DNA of 64,000 nucleotides from JANQIO01 sp038746745 (lineage in GTDB: Bacteria > Pseudomonadota > Gammaproteobacteria > Pseudomonadales > Halieaceae), in the NCBI GenBank assembly GCA_038746745.1, contig JBCDKJ010000007.1:22195-86194 (forward strand). Direction: 5' to 3'. Shown here one piece after another: positions 24,535 through 33,527 of this stretch. The notes under the pieces were generated by a model. That model was not told where the DNA came from. It searched no databases and saw nothing but the letters and a program-made list of their open reading frames with translations. Every line of letters begins with the position of its first letter. Position 1 is the stretch's first letter. A program made the position numbers and the translations under genes.

Positions 24535-26122
24535 ATCCGTTAGAGTCCAAGCGGTTCAGAAACGACTGCACACTGGCCCAACCTGCTCGCGCCGCCCGGG
24601 CGTTCCCTGCCGGCGTTCCCCCCAGCCAGACAAAGCCCTTGATGCCCTGGTCAACGAATACCGAGGAGCGTGCTGTTGTGATTTCACCGGGCATTCCCCA
24701 GGCGTGTCCCCCATCAGGGAAAACATCCACTATCCAGTGCTGACAAGACGAAGTCGCGCACTGCTCCTTTAACTGCTCCACGGCCCATACCGACGGCCAA
24801 ATACCATCCAGCCCCCCGGCCTGCAGTAGTACGGGTGCTGCAATCTGCGCTGCCGGGATCGAATAGACGCTGTTCGCGTCTTTCCAGATAGCGCCATACT
24901 CCGGTGCGGTCGCGTAGCCAGGCAGTCGCTGCATGCTGCGCTTTCTGCGCAGGATCGCCTCTTGTGTTTGGCTCTTCTCATAAGGCACATGCGCAATGTC
25001 CTCTCCACCCAGAGTCCACATTGACTGGGGCTCTGTCAGCCAGTCACCCCAGGCCTCCCCCTCCCCGTTATTGACCACGTGACTGGGTGCCTGCGCAATG
25101 ACACCATCCACGAGTTTCGGGAAATGCTTAGCGATAAGCAACGCCGCTTCACCGCCGCGTGAACGGCCCATCACCACAACCTGCCTGACTTTTTCGGCGC
25201 TGCGGAACCACTGCAGTGCCTCTGCAAAATACTCCAGCGGCAGCTGAGAACCACTGGTCGGAAGATCACCGTATTTAAAGTAGGCCAGGCTCATCGCGAC
25301 GTATCCGCGCGCTGCAAACCAATGCGGCTCGCGCTTAAGAAGGCCGCCGAATGATCCCCCCAGTACTAGCACACCAACATCTTTCTTTTGCGACGACTTG
25401 GGAAGATAGACGCGCCCTCGCACTGTGCGATGTTTCGTCTCGTCCACCTCATACTGCGCGGCGGCTGTAGGGCGCTTCCGAAAAACTGTGGTTCGCCCCA
25501 CAATTCTGCCCGCATCCCTAATGCTGAGCTCGATGGTTCGTCGCAGACTGCTATCTGCCGGGTGGAGTTTGGGGTCGGTCGGGTTTGCAGCGCGGGCCTG
25601 GTTAAAAACCGAGGCGCCGTAGTGCGAGGTAGGATACATCGCCCATGTCCATCCGTTCGCGTCGATTCCACTCCAGGTACCGCCGCTCGCATGGAACGTT
25701 CTGGTATCGATGATGCCCCTCTCGTTCGCTACATAGTGTGCATGAGCTGCCCATACGGTGTCGCCTATCGTCTCTTCGGCGTGAACGGCTATAACCTGGC
25801 CGGGCGCCAGGCCCGACACCACAATTCCGTTGTCAGCGTCGATAAAGGCGTCTTGTGCGGGCCAAACGATGGCCGGCGGCGACTCCTCTGCATCTGCAGG
25901 CCAGGGCGCAACTGCACAAAGCAACGCTAGCAGGCACAGTGTCCGGGTGCGATGGAGCACACCACCGACGCGACCCGCTAGTACTGCGATCCTCCATAAG
26001 TCGGGGGTGTTCTCTGATGGCTCGATTAATAACAATGTCAGCATCATTGCCTGCCAATTCGAATTCGCCCAGTGTACCGCTTTGGCAGATTGATGCTCGA
26101 TACGCGATGTGCAGGCATTCAT
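24524..26122 (-). CDS. Exported BAAT/acyl-CoA thioesterase-type alpha/beta hydrolase
   Basis: 532 aa in the longest frame. An N-terminal beta-sandwich like the acyl-CoA thioesterase/BAAT N-domain (about 80–235) is followed by an alpha/beta-hydrolase domain with nucleophile Ser321 in GRSRGGEAA, Asp439 in GGLDGIW and His473 in GGHAWG. BAAT proteins have Cys or Ser at this position and act on acyl thioesters or amides. A hydrophobic stretch LCLLALLCAVAPWPADA (residues 62–78) looks like a signal peptide, so the true start may be GTG 25960, giving a 478-aa exported protein. The first 54 residues show no recognisable domain. Confidence 0.7.
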   Translation of the reverse strand: MNACTSRIEHQSAKAVHWANSNWQAMMLTLLLIEPSENTPDLWRIAVLAGRVGGVLHRTRTLCLLALLCAVAPWPADAEESPPAIVWPAQDAFIDADNGIVVSGLAPGQVIAVHAEETIGDTVWAAHAHYVANERGIIDTRTFHASGGTWSGIDANGWTWAMYPTSHYGASVFNQARAANPTDPKLHPADSSLRRTIELSIRDAGRIVGRTTVFRKRPTAAAQYEVDETKHRTVRGRVYLPKSSQKKDVGVLVLGGSFGGLLKREPHWFAARGYVAMSLAYFKYGDLPTSGSQLPLEYFAEALQWFRSAEKVRQVVVMGRSRGGEAALLIAKHFPKLVDGVIAQAPSHVVNNGEGEAWGDWLTEPQSMWTLGGEDIAHVPYEKSQTQEAILRRKRSMQRLPGYATAPEYGAIWKDANSVYSIPAAQIAAPVLLQAGGLDGIWPSVWAVEQLKEQCATSSCQHWIVDVFPDGGHAWGMPGEITTARSSVFVDQGIKGFVWLGGTPAGNARAARAGWASVQSFLNRLDSNGFSP

Positions 26123-26235
26123 GCCGCTGACCAGCGCGTCGCATTCCTCATCAACGATGTTTTTCCGTTAGCAAGTACGTGGAGGTTTTCTATTCGCTGT
26201 CGTTTGCGCGAACCGCGTAGACATGCCACCATGAT

Positions 26236-26254
26236 GCGAATAGAAAGCGTTATC
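26236..26254. promoter_or_regulatory. Possible Fur box upstream of the FecI-type sigma gene
   Basis: GCGAATAGAAAGCGTTATC matches 12 of 19 positions of the Fur consensus, and a second, 10/19 match overlaps it 6 bp further on, a usual pattern for Fur sites. It lies about 90 bp before the sigma-factor start. Iron control of fecI-type genes is common; the match is only moderate. Confidence 0.4.
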
Positions 26255-26341
26255 ATTCTGTTTTCTCTAATACCGTCCCTCTGACTGAGCTTACCCAAAG
26301 CCTTTTGAGCTGCCGACAACTACGAATAAAGCAACAACTCT

Positions 26342-26962
26342 TTGGACAAGAAAGCGCGTATTGATTTGGGCTTCCCCACTGTCGTTGACGACGGTGGAAC
26401 TGCGGCGTGCGACGGTTCTGCGGCGCCGGCTTCGGAAGTAACGCCTCCCGGAGAGCTGGATCTAAACGGGCTCTATATGCAGTCCATCGCACCTCTCATT
26501 GCCCTATTGCGCAAGTCGTTTGGCAAGGGACCACCTGATCCAGAAGACATCGCACATCAGGCGTTCCAAAGAGTTTTAGAGAGGGGAGGCCTTGAAGATG
26601 TACGAAACCAACAAGCCTTTCTCTGGCAAATCGCGCGCAACCTCACTCTCAACGAAATGCGGTCTCAGGACGTTCACAGTCGCTATAACTATGAGATAGA
26701 GCAGCTTTATTTTCCTGATCGGGGTGACGGATTCGACCCGGAAAGGGTCATACAAGCAAAAGATCAGATAAAACGCATTAATCAGTTGCTGGGGACAATG
26801 CCTGAACGTCGACGCCGCGCCTTCCTGCTTCACCGAGTTGAGGGCCTGTCACTTACCGCTGTTGCTGAGCGCCTGCACATCAGCCGCACGGCGGCTAGCA
26901 AACACGTCAGCAAGGCAGTTGCTGAGCTAGATGCGGTACTGGAAAGAGATAGCAGCGGCTGA
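26342..26962 (+). CDS. ECF sigma factor, FecI type
   Basis: 206-aa RNA polymerase sigma factor. Region 2 is at about residues 44–110 (PDPEDIAHQAFQRVLE, FLWQIARNLTLNEMRS). Region 4 is at about 140–200, with the helix-turn-helix LSLTAVAERLHISRTAASKHVSKAV. The called start is TTG 26342 and leaves a 40-residue N-terminal extension that may be shorter in reality; the first internal ATG is residue 46. The stop overlaps the ATG of the FecR gene (TGATG), so the two are translationally coupled. It is expected to transcribe the receptor gene at 28286. Confidence 0.88.
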   Translation: MDKKARIDLGFPTVVDDGGTAACDGSAAPASEVTPPGELDLNGLYMQSIAPLIALLRKSFGKGPPDPEDIAHQAFQRVLERGGLEDVRNQQAFLWQIARNLTLNEMRSQDVHSRYNYEIEQLYFPDRGDGFDPERVIQAKDQIKRINQLLGTMPERRRRAFLLHRVEGLSLTAVAERLHISRTAASKHVSKAVAELDAVLERDSSG

Positions 26963-28017
26963 TGCTGGCGCCAACGAGTATGGAACAAACACACTCTACA
27001 GCAGCACGCATTCGAAAAGAGGCTCATGAATGGCGTCGTAAGCTCGCCGAGCCTGACTTTAGCACCACCCAGAGGGCGGAGTTGCACGCCTGGTTGCAAG
27101 CCGACGTTCGCAATCGGCGGGCCTTCGAACGAGCAGAAACCGTATGGCAGGCCCTGGGACAACTACAGCGGTCTGATATCGAAGCGGCTTACCTGCAACC
27201 CAGTTGGCAAGAGCGGCTATGGTCGATCAGGACGGCTTTCCTGTCAGCGTTCCATTACAAACCTGCCGTGAGCGCAATGGCATTGATCTCAATGGTGATG
27301 CTCTCTGCTGGTATTTATTGGTCGTCATCACAGCCACCGATGCACACAGAGGCGCTCAGCTACAGTAGTCCTGTAGGGCAGGTTTCAACCTATAGTCTGG
27401 CAGACGGCACGCTCATCACATTGGGTGCAGGTTCTTTGGCCGAAGTCAGCTTCACCACCGAGGCTCGACGGATAATACTAATCAATGGCGATGGCTACTT
27501 CGACGTGGCGCCTGACTCAAGTCGGCCGTTTTCCGTGCGGGCGGGGTCACTGACAGCTACTGCCATCGGCACGGAGTTTGATGTTCGTTACAACGGTGGA
27601 GTATCTCGTGTAGCCGTCGCCGAGGGCGAGGTCAGCGTGCACTATCCACTCATCCTCTCTGGCGAGTTATCAGCCATCTTCACCAGTGAGTCACTTACAG
27701 AGGGACAGCAAGTAGACGCGAATCCCGCTGAGGGACTGAGTGATCCAAGCATGATTGAGCTGGAGAGGATCAGTGACTGGCGTGATCGCCGACTGCGATA
27801 TTCCGGTGCCACGCTGACGGAAGTGATTGCTGATGCAAAGCGCTATAGCCACCGTCGATTACTTCTTCTTGATCCGAATGGTGAAGTCGCCAATCGAAAA
27901 GTTACTGCTTTTTTCGACGGTGGTGACATTGATGGTCTACTCACAACGCTGCCAGACATCATGCCCTTACGCGTTACTGAAGCCCACGATGGCAATGTGC
28001 TGATTGAACCGCTTTGA
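26962..28017 (+). CDS. FecR-type transmembrane sigma regulator
   Basis: 351-aa inner-membrane anti-sigma/activator protein. The N-terminal cytoplasmic DUF4880 part has EAHEWRRKLAEPDFSTTQ and LQADVRNRRAFERAE (residues 21–60). One TM is at about 102–121. The periplasmic FecR domain is at about 130–235, with SLADGTLITLGAGSLAEV and SLTATAIGTEFDVR, and a C-terminal secretin/TonB-like DUF4974 segment at about 275–350. It carries the signal from the STN domain of the receptor to the FecI-type sigma. It is coupled to the sigma gene by a one-base stop/start overlap. It differs in kind from the exported FecR-domain proteins at 6928 and 16100. Confidence 0.9.
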   Translation: MLAPTSMEQTHSTAARIRKEAHEWRRKLAEPDFSTTQRAELHAWLQADVRNRRAFERAETVWQALGQLQRSDIEAAYLQPSWQERLWSIRTAFLSAFHYKPAVSAMALISMVMLSAGIYWSSSQPPMHTEALSYSSPVGQVSTYSLADGTLITLGAGSLAEVSFTTEARRIILINGDGYFDVAPDSSRPFSVRAGSLTATAIGTEFDVRYNGGVSRVAVAEGEVSVHYPLILSGELSAIFTSESLTEGQQVDANPAEGLSDPSMIELERISDWRDRRLRYSGATLTEVIADAKRYSHRRLLLLDPNGEVANRKVTAFFDGGDIDGLLTTLPDIMPLRVTEAHDGNVLIEPL

Positions 28018-28285
28018 TCTGGTAATTCAAATAGAGACCTCCGCTGACTGACTCACGGGTGCACCTGGTCCTGCTCCCGTAGAGTTTCGCTTTAGGCAAG
28101 CTGGTGGGGGGCATCCAAACACCGTTCTTTCAGTTACCTGCTCCACGTAAAGCAATCATCGCTCCAATTACGAATTAATCTCATTCCTGGGGTTTCGCTT
28201 TACTCCGCCTGCGTGTCTAAGGGATATAAATGCGACTGATTCTCAGAAGCGCTAGTGAAACTACAGGGGTGTCGATAGGTTCAGG

Positions 28286-30817
28286 ATGATTATTCAACGC
28301 GTTAGCCAACTGATCGGTATTAGCAGAGGCCTATTGCTGCTAGGCATGGTACTGCTCGCAGATACACACATCTGCTATGCAGACGAATCACCGACAAAGG
28401 AATTTTCCTCCCCTGCAGGCCCGTTGCGAGATGCGCTCGCGCTGGTGGCCGAAACCTATGGCGTCAACGTGATTGCACCGGATGAGCTGGTCGCTTCCGC
28501 AGACGCTCCGGCTGTCGAGGGAGCACTCGATGCTGCAGAGGCGCTGGCGAGACTGCTTGAGCGGTCACAGCTTGAGGCTAAAAGGTCCGAATCAGGCGTG
28601 TTTGTTGTTAGCGCTACAACACAGAATGGTACGTCGAGTAGCGTCACCGAAACGCAATTAAAAGAGCCGACACCAGTCCTGGAAGAAGTTTTGGTGTTGG
28701 GTCAGAAAACACCTCTTAACTATGCTGACATTACCTCCAGTGTGGCTGTGACCACAGGGGAGGAAATAGAACGTGAACCGCTTGCCGACCTGTACGACAT
28801 CATTCAGCGTATTCCGAACGTCAATCGACAGAACCAGGGCAACTCTTTCGGATTTGCTATACGCGGCGTTCGACAGGGCGGTCCTGCGCGGGCTGGCACC
28901 GGCCCGCTGTTGAACGTGTTCGTGGATGATGCCCCGCTTAATGGGCCCGGAGGAGGTTTGGGGCCAACCGGTGCATGGGATCTGGAACAAGTCGAAGTCT
29001 ATCGCGGCGCACAATCAACCAATTTTGGACGCAATTCGCTCGCAGGTGCCATCTACATGCGGACCAAAGATCCATCCTATGAAAATGAGGTAAAGGCGCG
29101 CGCCGAAGTTGGTAACTACGGCCAAAGATGGGGCGCTATCGCCTTTGGTGGCCCAGTCATTGAAGACAAACTGGCTTTTCGGGTGGCCGCTGATTACCGC
29201 GAAACCGAGGGTTTCACGCGCAATCCACTCTTAGACACGTTCAACGACAACACTGAACTCTCGAACTTGCGGCTCAAGCTTCGGTTCGACCCTTCAGACG
29301 ATCTCTCAGTTATCTCAACAACAACCTACGGTGAAAACCTGTCGGGTCAACCCATCGTGGCGATACCAACTGTTGTCGAAGGCGAACTGCCAGACGCAAG
29401 TGACGCCAACCGTGAAGCGTCGACAGACCTTGAATCTTTCGTCAAGACTGAAACCATCCTGCAGTCAGTAAATCTGAATTGGGACGTTAGTGAAAACATC
29501 TCTGCACAATCCATCACCACTTACCAGGAAACAGACTTCAGCAGTGTGAACGACGGTGACCTATCGCCTGAGGCGCTGAACATTTCGGAGAGTGTTAACG
29601 AGAACAAAACCTTTACTCAGGAAGCCCGTTTCACCTACACCAGCGATAAGTTGAGAGTCTCACTTGGCGGGTTTTACTCAAATGTTCAATCAACAGGCAG
29701 CGATGCTTTTCTTTTCGAGCTTGGTTCTGCTTTCGGATCGCCAATCCCTGTTTTCTTAAACCGAATGGGTGGGGGTGAAGGCGACAGGGATAACCACGCC
29801 TTGTTCGTCGACGGCGAACTGAATGTCACAGACACCTTTAGCGTGCTGTTTGGTTTTCGTTACGACGACGAGAGCTTTACGTCAACGAATGCGCCCTCAA
29901 CCAGCGTGGAACCCTTCCCTCTTCCGCCTGAAGTCCCAGCAATAGTTGGAATCATTGCGCAGAGCCAGATTCAAGAAGGAGATCCATTTGAAGTCAGCGG
30001 CTCTTACAACGCCAATCTCCCGAAAATCGGTGTGCGCTGGTTACTAAGTGATAACTTCAGTGCTGCCTTCGTAGCTCAGAGGGCCTACCGAGCGGGTGGT
30101 ACTCAGAACAATCCTGATGATCCGCAAGAACAAATACCGTTTGACCCCGAATATTTATGGAATTACGAACTCTCTTCTCGTGGTTCATTTCTTAATGGGC
30201 GTTTAACCTGGAACAACAACATCTTCTATTCCAGTTGGACGGATATGCAGGTGAGAGTATTTTCAGAGGGCGTGCTGGGAGCGGCAGGATTCGGGTTCAC
30301 AGACAACGCGGGCGAGGCAGAACTGTACGGCGCCGAGACAGAATTGAGGTTCAAGCTTAATTCAGACATTACCACCTATTTCTCAGCGGGTTACTCGAAG
30401 ACAGAGTTTCTTGAATTTGTGAATGTTAGGTTCGACCCTGACAGCCCTCTCGACCCTGTGAATCAGCCCAATTACAACGGCAACAGCTTTGGGGCGGCCC
30501 CAGAATTTTCCTTTAACGCTGGTTTTGACTACAGCCGCCTAGACGGTTTCTTTGGTGGCATGGATTTAAGCTATCAGTCCGATTCCTACAATTCGCCCTT
30601 CAACGTTCCCGATAATTTTGCGGGGGAAGCGCTTTTACTCAATGCCCGTATCGGCTACCAAATCAATGAAAATTTCACCATAACAGCGATCGGTAGAAAC
30701 CTCTTTGATGAGGAGTACTTCTTCCAATTCTTTGGCAGCAGAGATCCGTCGACACCGTCAAGGGGCCAGCTCGGTGACCCCCTCACGTGGGCGATCCGGC
30801 TGGATGCAAAGTACTAA
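28286..30817 (+). CDS. TonB-dependent receptor with STN signalling domain (FecA type)
   Basis: 843-aa outer-membrane transporter. Signal peptide about 1–32 (CYADES), STN domain about 38–112 (FSSPAGPLRDALALVAETYG), TonB box region EEVLVLG about 133–139, plug about 145–265 (IIQRIPNVNRQNQGNSFGFA, QVEVYRGAQSTNFGRN), then the 22-strand barrel ending in an aromatic residue (RLDAKY). The STN domain contacts the periplasmic FecR, so this receptor senses its ligand and induces its own transcription through the sigma factor at 26342. The ligand is not identifiable; it could be a siderophore or another TonB substrate. Confidence 0.9.
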   Translation: MIIQRVSQLIGISRGLLLLGMVLLADTHICYADESPTKEFSSPAGPLRDALALVAETYGVNVIAPDELVASADAPAVEGALDAAEALARLLERSQLEAKRSESGVFVVSATTQNGTSSSVTETQLKEPTPVLEEVLVLGQKTPLNYADITSSVAVTTGEEIEREPLADLYDIIQRIPNVNRQNQGNSFGFAIRGVRQGGPARAGTGPLLNVFVDDAPLNGPGGGLGPTGAWDLEQVEVYRGAQSTNFGRNSLAGAIYMRTKDPSYENEVKARAEVGNYGQRWGAIAFGGPVIEDKLAFRVAADYRETEGFTRNPLLDTFNDNTELSNLRLKLRFDPSDDLSVISTTTYGENLSGQPIVAIPTVVEGELPDASDANREASTDLESFVKTETILQSVNLNWDVSENISAQSITTYQETDFSSVNDGDLSPEALNISESVNENKTFTQEARFTYTSDKLRVSLGGFYSNVQSTGSDAFLFELGSAFGSPIPVFLNRMGGGEGDRDNHALFVDGELNVTDTFSVLFGFRYDDESFTSTNAPSTSVEPFPLPPEVPAIVGIIAQSQIQEGDPFEVSGSYNANLPKIGVRWLLSDNFSAAFVAQRAYRAGGTQNNPDDPQEQIPFDPEYLWNYELSSRGSFLNGRLTWNNNIFYSSWTDMQVRVFSEGVLGAAGFGFTDNAGEAELYGAETELRFKLNSDITTYFSAGYSKTEFLEFVNVRFDPDSPLDPVNQPNYNGNSFGAAPEFSFNAGFDYSRLDGFFGGMDLSYQSDSYNSPFNVPDNFAGEALLLNARIGYQINENFTITAIGRNLFDEEYFFQFFGSRDPSTPSRGQLGDPLTWAIRLDAKY

Positions 30818-30899
30818 GAGTCTCTCAAGAGCTCTTATGCGCTCTTTACTCCTATTCCTCGTTCCTCATTCCTCATCGGGCGCTGAAGCACAAAACGCA

Positions 30900-33074
30900 C
30901 TAAAAGCTTACTTCCACACTCAATTCAAACTGCCGCGGGTCACCAAAGTAATTCTGCCGCGCTGCGCCGCTGACGCGCGAGTAATACTCTTCATCGGTTA
31001 TGTTCTTGGCATTGGCAACAAAGCGAACGCTATCCGTCGGCTGGTAGGCAGCCATTAAGGAGACGGTGGTCCAATTGCCCTGCTCCAGCGGCCCAAACTG
31101 CGTGAACTCACCGGAACTGAACTCAAAACCAAGGCCCGTGGACCATTGCGGGTTGATGTCGTAGCGACCCCAGAACTTTACACTGTGCTCCGGGGTAGCT
31201 GGCGAAAACTCCTCTCCTTCCAACTCGGGTGAAAAATCTCTGACGGTTTCAGTATCCGTATAGGCATACCCGGCAAGCAGTTGCAGGGACTCTGACACGG
31301 TACCGGAAATTTCTGCCTCGAAGCCGCGAACGCGGACCTCGCCCCCTGCAATGGAAAAGGTAAAGTCTCGACGGTCAGGAATGGCGCGGTTATTGTCAGT
31401 CAACTCGTATATCGCCACGTGATAGTTGGCGCGTTTGTTGTACAGCTCGCCTTTAAGACCCAACTCGTATTGCTCACCGACGCGCGGCTCAAGCACTTCA
31501 TTTTCGATAGTGCGTGCTGTTTGTGGGGCAAACGACTCGGCGACGCTGGCGTAGAGGCTCATAGAACGATTGAGGTCGTATACAAATCCAATATACGGAG
31601 TCACCTCATCATTAATCTCCGATGTCGTTACCCCATTGTCCGTCTTCCACGTCTCTGTAAAACGCGCCCCAAGGATGACCGTAGCCGCCTCCGTTAATGC
31701 CAGGGTGCTCTTGACGTAAAATCCACGCTCGTCCGTGTCTATCCGCTGTCCGGGTGATTCAACGACTGATTCGGCAGGATCGGGGTTGTCGGATAAGCCA
31801 GGGTCAAAAACGTTGACCGCAGGATAAGGGCCGCCGCCCAAACTGAACTGATCATCCTCTCTGAACAATCCATTCGCCCCGACAATCAGCGAATGCTCCC
31901 GGTTTGCTAACGTGAAGGGAATGGTGGCGTGAACGTCGTAACTCTGTTCTGACGTCTCTTCGTCGCGGGTAATCACAAATCGCCCCGAAAGCCCCGTGTC
32001 GCGACTGATCGGCGTCACCGTATAGTTGAGCACGTAATCAAAGTCACTGTCGGTGTTGGTGACTGTCGCAACGACCTCTATCCCGTTGGCAAACGCGTAA
32101 CGCGCCTCGGCAAACTGTCGAGAGAGTTCGCTATTTTTCGAGTTGAAAGGCGAGCCCGTATACAGCTCCCGGTCAAGGTCTGCAAACCCGTCAGCATAGG
32201 TCGGAACGCCAACATCAGGGAGTACGTTCACATCCTCATAAATGGCGCCAGCCGCCAGCGACAACTTGTCGCTGACGTCATATTCCAGCGTCGCATAGCC
32301 CAGCTGTTTTTCGTTGAAAACCTCATCGATGAAGGAATCCGAGTCTTCATAACCGAGCGCGACTCTGCCGCGCAGACTGCCGCTTGCATTCAACGCGCCA
32401 GTCGCATCAATTTCGCCACGGTACCCACCCCACGACTGGGTATAGCCTTTTAGCGTGACCTCGCGATCAGCCCGGGCGCGTTTGCGCGACATATTCACGT
32501 AGCCACCGGGCTCTCCGGCGCCCTCCAGCAGACCCGCAGGACCACGAATCACCTCGACGCTCTGGTAGTGGATGAGGTCGGGCGTGCCGTGGCCATGGGT
32601 ACCACCGGAAGACGCTGACGTGCGCACACCGTCAATGCTGATGGTATTGGTCGAGAACCCCCGTATTAAAAAGCTCGCAGTCCCGGAACCAAAGCTTTGC
32701 ACCGTCACGCCGGTCGCGGTTTGCAGCGCATCGGACAGATTCTGCATATTCTGATCCTTCATGTTCTGCTCGGTTATCACCGTAACGGACTGAGGAATCT
32801 CACGCACCGGCGCATTCCAGACACCGAGATCAAACACATTGGATGAGTACGATCCTTTAACGATGACCTCTTCCATGTTCTCCGACACCTGAGCCGCACC
32901 CTGCGGCGCAACACTGGCTTCCATACTGGACTGTGCTTCAGAGGTTTGCGCTATCGCCGCCAGCCACGGTGCCATGAGTGACACCCCAAGCAGATACATA
33001 GCGCGCTGAGAGATGAGGCGATGCTTGTGCAGCGTCGTTTGCGAAAGAAGTGCGTGAATGGTCATATTTTTCAT
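30900..33074 (-). CDS. TonB-dependent siderophore receptor (no STN domain)
   Basis: 724-aa outer-membrane receptor. Signal sequence about 20–45 (LAAIAQ), TonB box EEVIVKG (69–74), plug with IPQSVTVITEQNMKDQNM, TGVTVQSFG and VEVIRGPAGLLEGAGEPGG, barrel to the C-terminal Phe. The sequence pattern (REIPQSVTVIT, GxGEPGG) is that of FpvA/FhuE-type ferric-siderophore receptors. It is convergent with the STN receptor gene (82 bp apart) and divergent from the SxxK hydrolase at 33528. The spacer between them holds a strong Fur box and a cluster of short tandem repeats in the presumed leader. Confidence 0.9.
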   Translation of the reverse strand: MKNMTIHALLSQTTLHKHRLISQRAMYLLGVSLMAPWLAAIAQTSEAQSSMEASVAPQGAAQVSENMEEVIVKGSYSSNVFDLGVWNAPVREIPQSVTVITEQNMKDQNMQNLSDALQTATGVTVQSFGSGTASFLIRGFSTNTISIDGVRTSASSGGTHGHGTPDLIHYQSVEVIRGPAGLLEGAGEPGGYVNMSRKRARADREVTLKGYTQSWGGYRGEIDATGALNASGSLRGRVALGYEDSDSFIDEVFNEKQLGYATLEYDVSDKLSLAAGAIYEDVNVLPDVGVPTYADGFADLDRELYTGSPFNSKNSELSRQFAEARYAFANGIEVVATVTNTDSDFDYVLNYTVTPISRDTGLSGRFVITRDEETSEQSYDVHATIPFTLANREHSLIVGANGLFREDDQFSLGGGPYPAVNVFDPGLSDNPDPAESVVESPGQRIDTDERGFYVKSTLALTEAATVILGARFTETWKTDNGVTTSEINDEVTPYIGFVYDLNRSMSLYASVAESFAPQTARTIENEVLEPRVGEQYELGLKGELYNKRANYHVAIYELTDNNRAIPDRRDFTFSIAGGEVRVRGFEAEISGTVSESLQLLAGYAYTDTETVRDFSPELEGEEFSPATPEHSVKFWGRYDINPQWSTGLGFEFSSGEFTQFGPLEQGNWTTVSLMAAYQPTDSVRFVANAKNITDEEYYSRVSGAARQNYFGDPRQFELSVEVSF

Positions 33075-33089
33075 AGGTTGATAAGCCCC

Positions 33090-33189
33090 ATAGGCAGATA
33101 GATAGGCAGATAGATAGGCAGATAGATGGTTTGAGAGCCATTGAGAATCGTTGAGAGCAGTAGTGACTAGTAAGCAGAAGTGATTAGTG
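33090..33189. repeat. Cluster of short tandem repeats in the receptor leader
   Basis: Three perfect tandem copies of ATAGGCAGATAG (33090–33125), then TTGAGA three times at exact 10-bp spacing (33131, 33141, 33151), then two near-identical copies of GCAGTAGTGACTAGTA (33157–33172 and 33174–33189). All are in the 5' leader of the minus-strand siderophore receptor, starting 16 bp before its start codon. On the other side of the Fur box, GAGCC recurs three times at 10-bp spacing (33475, 33485, 33495) before the hydrolase gene. Confidence 0.85.
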
Positions 33190-33317
33190 CAGAGCAGTAA
33201 TGCCTGGTGCCTTTGGCCAAAGAGCGCACCTGAGTAACGACGCGGCCCTGTGTGCCGACTAAACCGCGCTATCCTGATATCCTTACTTACCTTTACGTGA
33301 AGATTAATATTTTAGAT

Positions 33318-33336
33318 GATAATGATCCTCATTCGC
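33318..33336. promoter_or_regulatory. Fur box in divergent promoter region
   Basis: GATAATGATCCTCATTCGC matches the 19-bp Fur consensus at 15 positions. It lies between the siderophore receptor (start 33074, minus) and the SxxK hydrolase (start 33528, plus), so iron-bound Fur could repress both. The rest of 33190–33510 shows no convincing gene; a 73-codon frame beginning inside the Fur box is considered spurious. Confidence 0.75.
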
Positions 33337-33527
33337 AATAGCTACGAAGCATACGCTACCTCGGATTTACTCCTAACCCGTGCGGGTATCGAATCAAGCA
33401 TTCTGGCCGCGCATCGCCGGGCGGCTTCTGAAACAATGCTGCAGCGTATGCTCGGCATTACAGCCATTTACCCTGAGCCATCTCGAGCCTTCTTGAGCCG
33501 ACTCAACTTAGATAAGAGGAAAACTCT

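Noticed and set aside
33090..33125. Three 12-bp repeats considered as a CRISPR array
   Set aside because: Units are 12 bp with no spacers; this is a simple tandem repeat.
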